From CAVPLM01 sp963713545 (GTDB lineage Bacteria; Actinomycetota; Thermoleophilia; RBG-16-64-13): a DNA stretch of 64,000 nucleotides. Position numbers and translations under genes: made by a program. Shown in pieces: positions 8,748-16,695 of this stretch. Within the stretch, counting starts at the first letter, position 1. The number at the start of each line of letters is the position of its first letter. The stretch covers positions 62,001 to 126,000 of the forward strand of contig CAVQME010000001.1 of assembly GCA_963713545.1 (NCBI GenBank). Direction: 5' to 3'. A model generated the notes under the pieces. It did not search any database. It was not told the DNA's origin and saw nothing but the letters and a program-made list of their open reading frames with translations.

Positions 8748-10076
8748 ATGGAGCGACTTCCTTTCAGCGATGCCCCCACCATCGTTCCAGCCGGTGCCCA
8801 GGAACTCCTGCATGGTCTCTTTCGGACGATGGTGGACGCAGCTGCGCCCCAGCGTCTCATGCCTTCCAGACTACCCCCTCCGCCCCGAGGGCGCACCCTC
8901 GTGCTTGGCGCGGGCAAAGCCGCCGCCGCCATGGTCAAGGCGGTCGAGGACCACTGGCACGGCCCGGTCTCGGGTCTGGTCGTGACCCGCTACGGTCATG
9001 GGGTCCCGTGCCGGACGGTGGAGGTCGTAGCGGCCGGCCACCCGTTCCCCGACACCGTCGGACAGCAGACGGCCGAACGGATGCTCGAGCTTGCCCGAAG
9101 CCTCAGCTCCGACGACCTCGTGCTGGCGCTGTTCAGCGGGGGTGGATCGGCCCTCTTGACGCTGCCCGCACCCGGCCTGACGCTCGCCGAACTGCAAGAA
9201 GCGAACCGGCAGCTGCTGCACTCGGGAGTCCCGATCGCCCAGGTGAACTGCGTGCGCAAGCACCTCTCTGCCATCGCGGGCGGACGCCTGGGAGTGGCCT
9301 GCGCGCCCGCCCCGGTGGTCACCTTCCTCATCTCCGATGTCCCCGGAGACGACCCCACCGTCATCGCGTCCGGCCCGACGGTCGCCGATCCCACCACTTT
9401 CGCGGAGGCGCGAGCGGTGGTTGAGCGGCACCACCTCGACCTACCCTCGGCGGTGCGCCGCCACCTTGACCTGGCGCAGGACGAGACCCCGAAACCGGGC
9501 GATCCGCGACTTTCAAGGGGCGAGGTGATCATGCTCGCCACCCCCGGGCAGGCTCTGGAGGCGGCGGCAGCGAAGGCGCGCGCCGCCGGCCTCACCCCCA
9601 CCGTGCTCGGCGCCGACCTGGAGGGTGAGGCTCGGGAAGTAGCGGCCGCGCATGCCGATCTCGCTCGAGCGACGCATCGCTCGCGGTCGGAGCGAGATCA
9701 GGGGTCGCCGGCGGCCGCCCCTACGCTCATTCTCTCTGGCGGCGAGACCACGGTCACGGTTCGTGGAGGCGGAAAAGGAGGACGCAACACCGAGTATCTT
9801 CTGGCTCTGGCGCTGGCGTTCCGCGCGGCAAAAGGAGAGACCGCGCGCGTGTTCGCCCTGGCGGCCGACACGGACGGGATCGACGGCACGGAGGAGAACG
9901 CCGGGGCCTTCCTCTACCCCGACACGCTGGAACGGGCCGCCGCGGCCGGTCTCGACGCACGGGACTTTCTCGCGGCTAACGACAGCTATCGCTTCTTTCA
10001 GAAGCTCGGGGATCTGCTGGTGACCGGTCCCACCCGCACGAACGTCAACGACTTCCGCGCGATCTTGTTGGTCTGA
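8748..10076 (+). CDS. Glycerate 2-kinase (GckA/MOFRL family)
   Basis: The 442-residue protein has an N-terminal DUF4147 domain with VLGAGKAAAAMVKA and FSGGGSALL, then a C-terminal MOFRL domain with SGGETTVTVRGGGKGGRN-type residues and ADTDGIDGTEENAG. This family phosphorylates D-glycerate to 2-phosphoglycerate. I use ATG 8748; an in-frame TTG lies two codons earlier. A degenerate linker (about 300-330) separates the domains. Confidence 0.92.
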   Translation: MERLPFSDAPTIVPAGAQELLHGLFRTMVDAAAPQRLMPSRLPPPPRGRTLVLGAGKAAAAMVKAVEDHWHGPVSGLVVTRYGHGVPCRTVEVVAAGHPFPDTVGQQTAERMLELARSLSSDDLVLALFSGGGSALLTLPAPGLTLAELQEANRQLLHSGVPIAQVNCVRKHLSAIAGGRLGVACAPAPVVTFLISDVPGDDPTVIASGPTVADPTTFAEARAVVERHHLDLPSAVRRHLDLAQDETPKPGDPRLSRGEVIMLATPGQALEAAAAKARAAGLTPTVLGADLEGEAREVAAAHADLARATHRSRSERDQGSPAAAPTLILSGGETTVTVRGGGKGGRNTEYLLALALAFRAAKGETARVFALAADTDGIDGTEENAGAFLYPDTLERAAAAGLDARDFLAANDSYRFFQKLGDLLVTGPTRTNVNDFRAILLV

Positions 10077-10156
10077 CCCCGCGCAGCACGCCCCGGGCAG
10101 CGCGACCCCGGACAGGGCGATCCAGACAGGGTGACCCCGGGGCAGCTCGACCTTGT
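10074..10156. repeat. Imperfect ~15-bp tandem repeats
   Basis: Directly after the glycerate kinase stop, four to five degenerate units of 14-17 bp carry the core CCCCGG(G)CAGNNCGA or CCGGACAGGGCGA. They lie between convergent genes. Function is unknown; they may simply be slippage-derived filler. Confidence 0.45.
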
Positions 10157-10182
10157 CTGGGGCGCCCCCCGATCCGCCGCGG

Positions 10183-10569
10183 TTAGGTCGTCTTCAGAAT
10201 GCAGTGACCAGAGATCGCCACCATGCCGTGGGCTTCACAGTACTCGAGGGCGGCATCGGACTCCGCTCCCGGCTGGAACCACACACTATCGAGGCCGGCC
10301 TCGTCCGCCTCCTTCACCACAGCTTCGCCCTGCTTCGGCGGCACCACGATCAGCACCCTGTCGACCGGTTCCGGCAGGGCTGACAAGCTCGGATAGCAGG
10401 TCACGCCCTCGATCTCTTTCGACTTTCTGTTGATCGGGTACACCTGCTTCCCCCGCATCTTGAGCTCGCGAAGGGTGATGTTCCCGAACTTGCTCCTGTC
10501 TTCCGACGCGCCTACGACAGCCCAGCGTCGCCCTTTCAAGAACTCGTCCAGACGATCCCTATCGACCAT
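10183..10569 (-). CDS. CoA-binding (YccU-like) Rossmann protein
   Basis: The 128-residue single-domain protein has the CoA_binding fold: WAVVGASEDRSKFGN near the N terminus, GKQVYPINRKSKEIEG, and the later VWFQPGAESD. This matches stand-alone YccU proteins related to succinyl-CoA synthetase alpha. ATG 10569 is chosen because the family motif follows about 15 residues later; an upstream in-frame ATG at 10599 would add a non-conserved peptide. The physiological role of the family is not established. Confidence 0.85.
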   Translation of the reverse strand: MVDRDRLDEFLKGRRWAVVGASEDRSKFGNITLRELKMRGKQVYPINRKSKEIEGVTCYPSLSALPEPVDRVLIVVPPKQGEAVVKEADEAGLDSVWFQPGAESDAALEYCEAHGMVAISGHCILKTT

Positions 10570-10633
10570 GATCAGACTTCCCCTCTCTCCTTCCCTCATC
10601 CGTGCGCCCGAGTCATCCTTGATCTAGCCTCCG

Positions 10634-11296
10634 TTATCCCCGTCTCAGGGATGCCACAACCTCGGCCGTAAGCTCCGCTACGGAACCCAGCACGAGATCG
10701 GCCGCCCCCACAGACTCAGCCGATGGGGGAAAATCGGGATTGGGCGCGACGATGACCGCCAGCCCGGCCGCGGACGCAGCCTTGATGCCGTTCGAGGAAT
10801 CCTCCACCGCGGCCGAACGCTCGGGGGTCGCGCCTAAACGGGCGCAGGCTTCCAGATAGACGTCCGGGGCAGGTTTTCCCCGCGCCACCTGGTCCGACGA
10901 GACCACGGCCGCGAAATGCGGACGTAGTCCGGCAAGCTCCAGCGCGTCTTCGATGAGCTCGGGAGGAGACGACGAAGCCACTCCCAGCCGATACTTCTTC
11001 GCCAGGCGCAAGACCGCCGCGCGCGCCCCGGGAACGAGCGGCAGATCACGCGCGTACCGTTCGCGCAGCCCCCCGATCACCCCGTCGTAGATCTCCTGGT
11101 TGGACAGATCAACGCCGCTCTGCTCGCGCATGTAGGTCGCCCACTGCATGGAATTGGCCCCCATCACCGCGGGCTGGTCGTGCTCGTCCCAGTGGCCGCC
11201 GTGGGCCAGGGCGAAGTCACGGCGCACCATGTGCCACACGTGCTCGGTGTCGATGATCACCCCGTCCAGGTCGAAGATGACGGTGTCGATGCTCAT
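10634..11296 (-). CDS. HAD-superfamily hydrolase (beta-phosphoglucomutase-like)
   Basis: The 220-residue protein has all HAD motifs: DLDGVIIDTE with nucleophile and acid Asp at the N terminus, ASSSPPELIEDAL (motif II Ser), KPAPDVYLEA (motif III Lys) and VEDSSNGIKAA (motif IV). The helical cap follows motif I, as in phosphoglycolate phosphatases and beta-phosphoglucomutases. The ATG gives the usual start just before motif I. Its substrate cannot be assigned. It is divergent from guaB. Confidence 0.87.
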   Translation of the reverse strand: MSIDTVIFDLDGVIIDTEHVWHMVRRDFALAHGGHWDEHDQPAVMGANSMQWATYMREQSGVDLSNQEIYDGVIGGLRERYARDLPLVPGARAAVLRLAKKYRLGVASSSPPELIEDALELAGLRPHFAAVVSSDQVARGKPAPDVYLEACARLGATPERSAAVEDSSNGIKAASAAGLAVIVAPNPDFPPSAESVGAADLVLGSVAELTAEVVASLRRG

Positions 11297-11338
11297 GGTC
11301 CGGTAGGTTAGCAGAAGGCCGGGAGGCCTGGCACGACC

Positions 11339-11376
11339 GACTGGGGCGGCGGCGTTCGCCCGCCACCGCCCCAGTC
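11339..11376. other. GC-rich hairpin upstream of guaB
   Basis: Perfect 11-bp arms, GACTGGGGCGG (11339-11349) and CCGCCCCAGTC (11366-11376), have a GC-rich 16-nt loop. They lie between the divergent HAD and guaB genes, upstream of the guaB -10. It may be a binding site or an insulating terminator; there is no T-tract. Confidence 0.5.
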
Positions 11377-11410
11377 TCACTGCATTTATGCAATCACTCG
11401 TCGTTTCAGT

Positions 11411-11433
11411 TAGAATCACCAAGAAAAGGAGGT
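11411..11433 (+). promoter_or_regulatory. guaB -10 element and ribosome binding site
   Basis: TAGAAT (11411-11416) matches five of six -10 positions. The -35 is poor. AAAGGAGGT (11425-11433) lies 5 nt before the GTG start at 11439, leaving an untranslated leader of only about 15 nt. Confidence 0.5.
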
Positions 11434-11438
11434 CGGGC

Positions 11439-12921
11439 GTGATCGATTGGGACCAGAAGCTCGCTGGTGAAGGCCTCAGCTTCGACGACATCCTCCTCAT
11501 CCCGGCAGAATCCGGGATCCTGCCGAAAGAGACCGACGTCCGGACTCGTCTGACCAGGAAGATAAGCCTCAACATCCCCTTGCTCTCGGCCGCGATGGAC
11601 ACCGTGTCGGAGACGGCACTGGCCATTGCCCTAGCCCGCGAAGGCGGGATCACCATCATCCACAAGAACCAACCGGTGGAGCGGCAGGCGGAGATGGTGC
11701 GCAAGGTCAAGAGGAGTGAGGCGGGGATGATCGTGGACCCCATCACCCTCCCCCTCACCGCGACCTACGGCGACGCCGAGGCCCTGATGAAGGAGTACCA
11801 CATCTCCGGCGTGCCCATCATCTATCCCGACGGCACCCTGGCGGGCATCGTCACCAACCGGGATACCCGCTTCGAGACCGATCTCAGCAAGCCCATCAAG
11901 GAGCTCATGACCTCGGAGAACTTGGTCACCGTCGCAGTGGGCACGACCCTCGACCAGGCCATCGAGCAGTTCAAGGTGCACAAGATCGAGAAGCTCCTGG
12001 TGGTGGACGACGATTTCAAGCTGCGGGGCCTCATCACCATCAAAGACATCACGAAGATGATCGAGTTCCCCTACGCCTGCAAGGACGAACTGGGCAGGCT
12101 GCGCGCGGGAGCCGCCGTGGGTGTGGCCAAAGACACGGCCGAGCGGGTTCAAGCTCTAGTTGAGGCTCAGGTCGACGTCATCTGCCTCGATACGGCTCAC
12201 GGCCACTCCAAAGGAGTCCTCGATGCCGTGGCGGCCATCAGAGAGCAGTATCCCGGAGATCCAGCTCATGGCGGGCAACGTCGCCACGGCGGCCGGCACC
12301 AGAGCGCTCATCGAGCGGGGAGTGGATTCGGTCAAGGTGGGCATCGGACCCGGCTCCATCTGCACCACCCGAGTGGTCACCGGATGCGGGGTCCCCCAGA
12401 TCACGGCCGTATCGGCCTGCGCGGCCGAGGCCTACAAGTACGGCATCCCCATCGTGGCCGACGGTGGGATCCGCTATTCCGGGGATGTGGTCAAGGCTCT
12501 GGCTTCGGGAGCCCACAGCGTGATGATCGGCTCCCTCTTTGCCGGGACCACGGAGAGCCCGGGCGAACGGATCCTGTGGGAAGGCAGGAGCTACAAAGTC
12601 TACCGGGCCATGGGCTCGGTGGGAGCCATGAGCGAAGGCCACAGCGCCGACCGCTACTTCCAGGAAGACCAGAAGAAGTTGGTGCCCGAAGGCATAGAGG
12701 GCATGGTGCCCCATAAGGGCCCCCTGACGGATGTGGTGTACCAACTGGTGGGAGGCCTACGGGCCGGCATGGGCTACACAGGCGCAGCTTCCATCGAGGA
12801 GCTGCACAAGAAGGCGCATTTTATGCGCATCTCGGCGGCCGGACTCACGGAGAGCCATCCCCACGACGTGCAGATCACCAAGGAAGCGCCCAACTACGAG
12901 AGACGGCTGCCCTCGTCCTGA
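11439..12921 (+). CDS. guaB: IMP dehydrogenase, frameshifted in this sequence
   Basis: This enzyme oxidises IMP to XMP in GMP synthesis. The first frame carries the N-terminal barrel (LSFDDILLIPAES), two CBS domains (about residues 95-205) and VICLDTAHGHSKG. At 12251-12260 an apparent extra G shifts the frame. Before it the protein reads AAIREQYP; after it the other frame continues with EIQLMAGNVATAAGT and the catalytic loop GIGPGSICTTR, to the stop at 12921. Removing one G restores a normal 493-residue protein with every motif intact. In the sequence as given, the first frame runs out of register to 12716. GTG 11439 is set by AAAGGAGGT. A real mutation in this normally essential gene is less likely than a sequencing or assembly error. 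Confidence 0.9.
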
Positions 12922-12923
12922 TC

Positions 12924-13679
12924 TTAGTGCCCGTGATAGGCGAGGGTCTGGGCCAGCACCTGCTCGACCTCGGCCGTCGCCCGATCGTCCAGGTCGAGGT
13001 GCTCCACTTCCGCCAGTGGGCTCTGCAGCAATGTGCACAGCGTGGCCTGCGCCCCTCCGCTGAGGGCAAAGCAGGCGACAGTGCCCGTCTCGGCGCAGCC
13101 CGAGCACACCGCACCACCCAGACTCGGCGAGAACCCATATAGGGGCCCCTCGGCACCGCAGGCCGTGCAACGGGACATCTCGGGCGCGTATCCCAGCAGA
13201 GCGAGCAGCTTGAGCCGGGCGGCGAGCACGATGCCCGCGGCCGCCGCGGCGTCCGGAGCTTCCGCCAATCGGGCGATGCCCCGCACCAGCAGGTTGAACA
13301 CGGGGGCGCTGGCTTCTTCGCCGGGGAACAGATGGCGGACGGCGCTCACCAGGCGTCCCCCCTCCTCCATGCGGAACAACTCGTCGCGGACTCCCTGGAA
13401 GGTGCGCAGGGTGTCGACGCCCACGACGGTGTACAGGCCGCGTCCCGAATAGAGGCTGGCCCGCACGAGGCTAAAGGGCTCGAGCCGCCCCCCCACCTTG
13501 GACTTGGTCCGCCGCACCCCTTTGGCTATGGCCCCGATCCGACCGCGATCGCGCGTGTAGAGCGTGACGATACGATCGGCCTCGCGATACCGCATCGAGC
13601 CTATGACGAGAGCCTCGGTGGTAAAGAAACGGGAGCTCAGGGAAGCCTCCCTCCGGTCGCTCGGCCTCGCTCCGGACAC
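12924..13679 (-). CDS. recO: DNA repair protein RecO
   Basis: The 251-residue protein has the N-terminal OB fold (EALVIGSMRYREADRIVTLYT), the central helical domain, and the zinc module CTACG...CSGC near residues 172-196. RecO loads RecA onto SSB-coated DNA together with RecR. GTG 13679 is supported by GGAGGG 6 nt upstream. Its stop is only 2 nt from the guaB stop on the other strand. It is the last gene of the minus-strand phoH-recO cluster, directly after deoC. Confidence 0.92.
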   Translation of the reverse strand: MSGARPSDRREASLSSRFFTTEALVIGSMRYREADRIVTLYTRDRGRIGAIAKGVRRTKSKVGGRLEPFSLVRASLYSGRGLYTVVGVDTLRTFQGVRDELFRMEEGGRLVSAVRHLFPGEEASAPVFNLLVRGIARLAEAPDAAAAAGIVLAARLKLLALLGYAPEMSRCTACGAEGPLYGFSPSLGGAVCSGCAETGTVACFALSGGAQATLCTLLQSPLAEVEHLDLDDRATAEVEQVLAQTLAYHGH

Positions 13680-13698
13680 CGAGCGCCCTCCAGGTCGG

Positions 13699-14394
13699 TC
13701 AGTCCTTGTCGGAGGCGAACTCCTTGATGATGTCGACCGCCGAGGAGGTGCCGACCCGCGCGGCCCCCGCGTTGATCATGATCTCGGCGGCTTCGGCCGT
13801 ACGGATGCCTCCGCAGGCATCCACACCGACGCTCTCGGGCAGGAGGTCGCGGAACAACTCGACATCCTTGGCCGTGGCACCACCCGGAGCTTTGCCGGTG
13901 GAGGTCTTGATGAAGTCGGCTCCAGAGTCCTCCACGATCTTGCAGACGAGCCTCTTCAGCTTCTCGTCCAGATAGTAGGCTTCCACGTTGGCCTTCACGA
14001 GGACCAACCCCCGCCCGGTATTGACGCTGCTCATGCGCACCGAGCGGACCACGGCCCGCAGCTCGTCCCGCACGTAGCGGAAGTCGCCGGACAGCATGGC
14101 GGGGATATTGATGACCACGTCCAACTCGTCCGCGCCCAGAGCCACCGCCTGCTCGGCGCCGGTTATCTTGGTGCGCTGCGCGTCGGCCCCGTAGGGGTAC
14201 GAGACGACGGTCCCCACCTTGACGTCGTAGCCCTGCAGCAACTGTCGCGCCACCGGCACGCAGTAGGGGAGGACACATACGGAGGCGAAATGGTAGGAGA
14301 TGGCGTCACGGCACAGCGCCTCGACAGCGGTGGTGGTGCTGGTGGCTTCGAGCAAGGCGCTATCAATGGTCTTGGCCAGCTCTTCGACTCTCAC
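13699..14394 (-). CDS. deoC: Deoxyribose-phosphate aldolase
   Basis: The 231-residue TIM barrel has the Schiff-base lysine in DFIKTSTGKAPGGAT (about 157) and the second active-site Lys in GVDACGGIRT-flanked strands. It cleaves 2-deoxyribose-5-phosphate to glyceraldehyde-3-phosphate and acetaldehyde. The GTG start is preceded by GAGG at 5-nt spacing. It sits next to a cytidine-deaminase-like fusion, fitting a nucleoside-salvage neighbourhood. Confidence 0.94.
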   Translation of the reverse strand: MRVEELAKTIDSALLEATSTTTAVEALCRDAISYHFASVCVLPYCVPVARQLLQGYDVKVGTVVSYPYGADAQRTKITGAEQAVALGADELDVVINIPAMLSGDFRYVRDELRAVVRSVRMSSVNTGRGLVLVKANVEAYYLDEKLKRLVCKIVEDSGADFIKTSTGKAPGGATAKDVELFRDLLPESVGVDACGGIRTAEAAEIMINAGAARVGTSSAVDIIKEFASDKD

Positions 14395-14480
14395 GGCGTC
14401 CTCGCACTCTCGCTGGGCTCGTCATCGCCGGGTTCACGCCCCGCTCCAACTTTCTATCATACACCGCCATGCAAGCCCCT

Positions 14481-15437
14481 CTATGAGAAGCGCAGGCGCA
14501 GGATATGTCTGTCCTCCCCCTTGCCGTAGAAGTGGGGGACGAAGGCTTCGTCGACGAACCCCCCGCTCGAGTAGAGTCCCATCGCTTTGGTATTGCCGGG
14601 AGCGACGGTGAGGATCAGGCCTTGCGCTCCCAGCTCCCTGCACCGCTCCGTCACTGCGTCCAAGAGCTTCCGTCCCAGACCCTGGCCCTGCCATTCCGGC
14701 CGCACGTAAAAGCCGACCACGTAGAAGAAGTCGGGCTCATCGAGCACCCGCAAAAGCTGGCAGCTGCCCACTATCTCGTCCTCGATCCGAGCCACCAAGA
14801 TGACCCCGGCCTCAGCCATGACCGCCAGATCGTACGTGCGCAGCCCGGTGGGCCCGAAGGCCTCCAGATCGTAGACAGCCAGCCTGACGAGCAGAGCCTG
14901 GTCAGGCCGGACCAGCCGCTCGAGGGTCAGTCCCTCGGTGGGAACGGGTCGGCCGGGTGCGGACGAGCCAGATGCGGAGCCGGTGGGCACGGCTCGCCTC
15001 ATTCCGGCGACCAGAATCTGGACAGCGGGAGCATCACCCAACGACCCTTCTGCTTGAGGACCACGGGCAGCTCGGGGTCGAGCTTCCGCCAAAGAGCGGC
15101 AGGTAGCGGGGCTGGGAGACACGCTCTGCGATGCGTCGCTCGTCACGGCGATGGCCGCCACCAGTACTTCGTCGTCCCCGGCAGCGCGGGCAAGGGCCCA
15201 GGCAGCCTCGGCGGCGGAGACCGGGGCCTCCGGGTGGTCCAGTTCGGCGATCTGCTCCGCCTGTCCGGCTTGCTCCGCCGCTCCCGCCTGTCCCGTCTGC
15301 CCCGTGTAGACCGCCCCCGAGGGGGTCAGGAGAGCGACCACCTCCGTCGGAGGAAGGGTCGGATCGACCCGAGCCGCCTCGGCCTTCGCCGCATCGATCA
15401 AGCGGCCCAATTGAGGTGAGAGTCGTTCTTCGTGCAC
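14481..15437 (-). CDS. Degenerate cytidine-deaminase-like domain fused to a GNAT acetyltransferase
   Basis: The C-terminal half (about 170-318) is a GNAT domain with VRPEWQGQGLGRKLL (246-260) as the acetyl-CoA loop. The N-terminal half follows the cytidine deaminase pattern (VVALLTPSGAVYTG, then VSAAEAAWALA, then AIAVTSD, then SPATCRSLAEA) but lacks most zinc ligands. The CAE motif has become AAE (Glu77 kept), and of the PCxxC pair only Cys113 remains. A low-complexity Gln/Ala/Gly insertion (47-62) interrupts it. The gene occupies the place where cdd lies beside dgkA in many Gram-positive bacteria. I infer a decayed or repurposed Cdd domain fused to an acetyltransferase. The substrate is unknown. 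Confidence 0.75.
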   Translation of the reverse strand: MHEERLSPQLGRLIDAAKAEAARVDPTLPPTEVVALLTPSGAVYTGQTGQAGAAEQAGQAEQIAELDHPEAPVSAAEAAWALARAAGDDEVLVAAIAVTSDASQSVSPSPATCRSLAEARPRAARGPQAEGSLGDAPAVQILVAGMRRAVPTGSASGSSAPGRPVPTEGLTLERLVRPDQALLVRLAVYDLEAFGPTGLRTYDLAVMAEAGVILVARIEDEIVGSCQLLRVLDEPDFFYVVGFYVRPEWQGQGLGRKLLDAVTERCRELGAQGLILTVAPGNTKAMGLYSSGGFVDEAFVPHFYGKGEDRHILRLRFS

Positions 15438-15462
15438 CAGGCCCTCCCTTCAGAACCGCCGT

Positions 15463-16185
15463 TCAGAACCACAACTGGAAGATGAGCGTGGTCGCCGCTA
15501 TTCCCAGCAGCGCCCCCAACACCACCTCCAGGAGAGAATGAACGCCCGTCTCCACCCGGCTCTGAGCCACCAACGCGGCGATCACGAACGTTATCGCGCT
15601 TACCAACAGCCCTTGCGGAGTGGCGCCTATCACGAAGGTGACCGCGGTCCACCCGGCGAAGGCGACGGCCGCATGTCCCGACGGCAAACCCCCGGTGAGC
15701 GGAGTCCCCTTGGCCCGCGTAGCTTTGACCACCACCACCACCAGTGCCACCAGCGCGAGGGCGACGATGGTCAGATGCGCAGGAGACCGGCGGATGACAC
15801 CCAGCAGCTCCAGCGAGACGTTGGCCAGCCGGTCGGCGAGCACCAGATAGGCCACCACAAGAGCGTTGATCGCGGCGATGAGCACCGCGCCGGCAGCCAG
15901 GTCCTTAGCGACCTTCGCCCGCGGATCGTACTCTTCGGTCACGATGTCCACCAGCGCTTCGATGGCCGTGTTCATGAGCTCGGCCATCAGGACAAAGGCG
16001 ATGGTAGCAAAAATGATGACCAGTTCGAGCCGGGAGACGTTGAGAAAGATGCTGGCGACCAGCACGATGAGAGCCACGGCCATGTGGATGCGCATGTTGC
16101 GCTGATGCCGAACTGAGTATACGAGACCCTGGAAGGCATGGTTGAAGCTCTGCAGGAGCGTCGTCTTACTTCGCTCGGGCGTCAT
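15463..16185 (-). CDS. Diacylglycerol/undecaprenol kinase fused to a PAP2 phosphatase
   Basis: The N-terminal half (about 1-125) is a DgkA/undecaprenol-kinase domain (SFNHAFQGLVYSVRHQRNMRIH; the Glu in ELMNTAIEALVD is the catalytic region). The C-terminal half (about 130-240) is a membrane PAP2 phosphatase with GLPSGHAAVAFA and SRVETGVHSLLEV. Such fusions would couple phosphorylation of a polyprenol or diacylglycerol with dephosphorylation of a related lipid phosphate in the cell-envelope carrier cycle. It sits between ybeY and the cdd-like gene, as dgkA does elsewhere. Confidence 0.88.
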   Translation of the reverse strand: MTPERSKTTLLQSFNHAFQGLVYSVRHQRNMRIHMAVALIVLVASIFLNVSRLELVIIFATIAFVLMAELMNTAIEALVDIVTEEYDPRAKVAKDLAAGAVLIAAINALVVAYLVLADRLANVSLELLGVIRRSPAHLTIVALALVALVVVVVKATRAKGTPLTGGLPSGHAAVAFAGWTAVTFVIGATPQGLLVSAITFVIAALVAQSRVETGVHSLLEVVLGALLGIAATTLIFQLWF

Positions 16186-16212
16186 GCTCAGGCCCCCACT
16201 GTCGGACCCGTC

Positions 16213-16695
16213 TCAGTCGCCCGCCGGCAGAGAGAGGGCGCGTGCCAGCCGGCCCAGTTCCTCCAGAAGGGCCTGCTCGCGCAGACGCATCTCGCCGTCA
16301 TCTCGTTCGTGATCGTATCCGAGAACATGGAGGACCCCATGGATCACGGTCCAGGCCAGTTGGCGGCCCGGCTCGCAGTCTCCCTCTTTCGCATAACGGC
16401 GTACCACAGCGGGACATACGATGACTTCGCCCAAGTCGGGGGGGACTCCTTCACCCTCGAACACTCCGGGCCACTCGATATCGTCGTCCCCAGCGCAGTA
16501 GGAGAGGACATCCGTAGGTTCCAGCAGCCCTCTGTCGCGGCGGTTCAGCTCCGCGATGGCCTGCTCCTCCACGAGGGCGACCACGATAGCTCCCTCGGCC
16601 TCCTCACGCTTGAGTACGGCCCGGACCAGCTCCGCCAGGCGATCGGTGGGCAGACCGAGGTCGGTCTCATCGACCACCTCCACCACGACGCTCAC
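16213..16695 (-). CDS. ybeY: Endoribonuclease YbeY
   Basis: The 160-residue protein has the zinc site HGVLHVLGYDHE near residue 120, which matches the family H-x3-H-x5-H signature. It acts in 16S rRNA 3'-end maturation and ribosome quality control. Its GTG start overlaps the pgpH stop (GTGA), so it is translationally coupled. Confidence 0.94.
   Translation of the reverse strand: MSVVVEVVDETDLGLPTDRLAELVRAVLKREEAEGAIVVALVEEQAIAELNRRDRGLLEPTDVLSYCAGDDDIEWPGVFEGEGVPPDLGEVIVCPAVVRRYAKEGDCEPGRQLAWTVIHGVLHVLGYDHERDDGEMRLREQALLEELGRLARALSLPAGD

Noticed and set aside
10634..11758. 374-residue version of the HAD gene starting at 11758
   Set aside because: The first 154 codons lie antisense to guaB and lack similarity. 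The HAD motif I begins just after ATG 11296.
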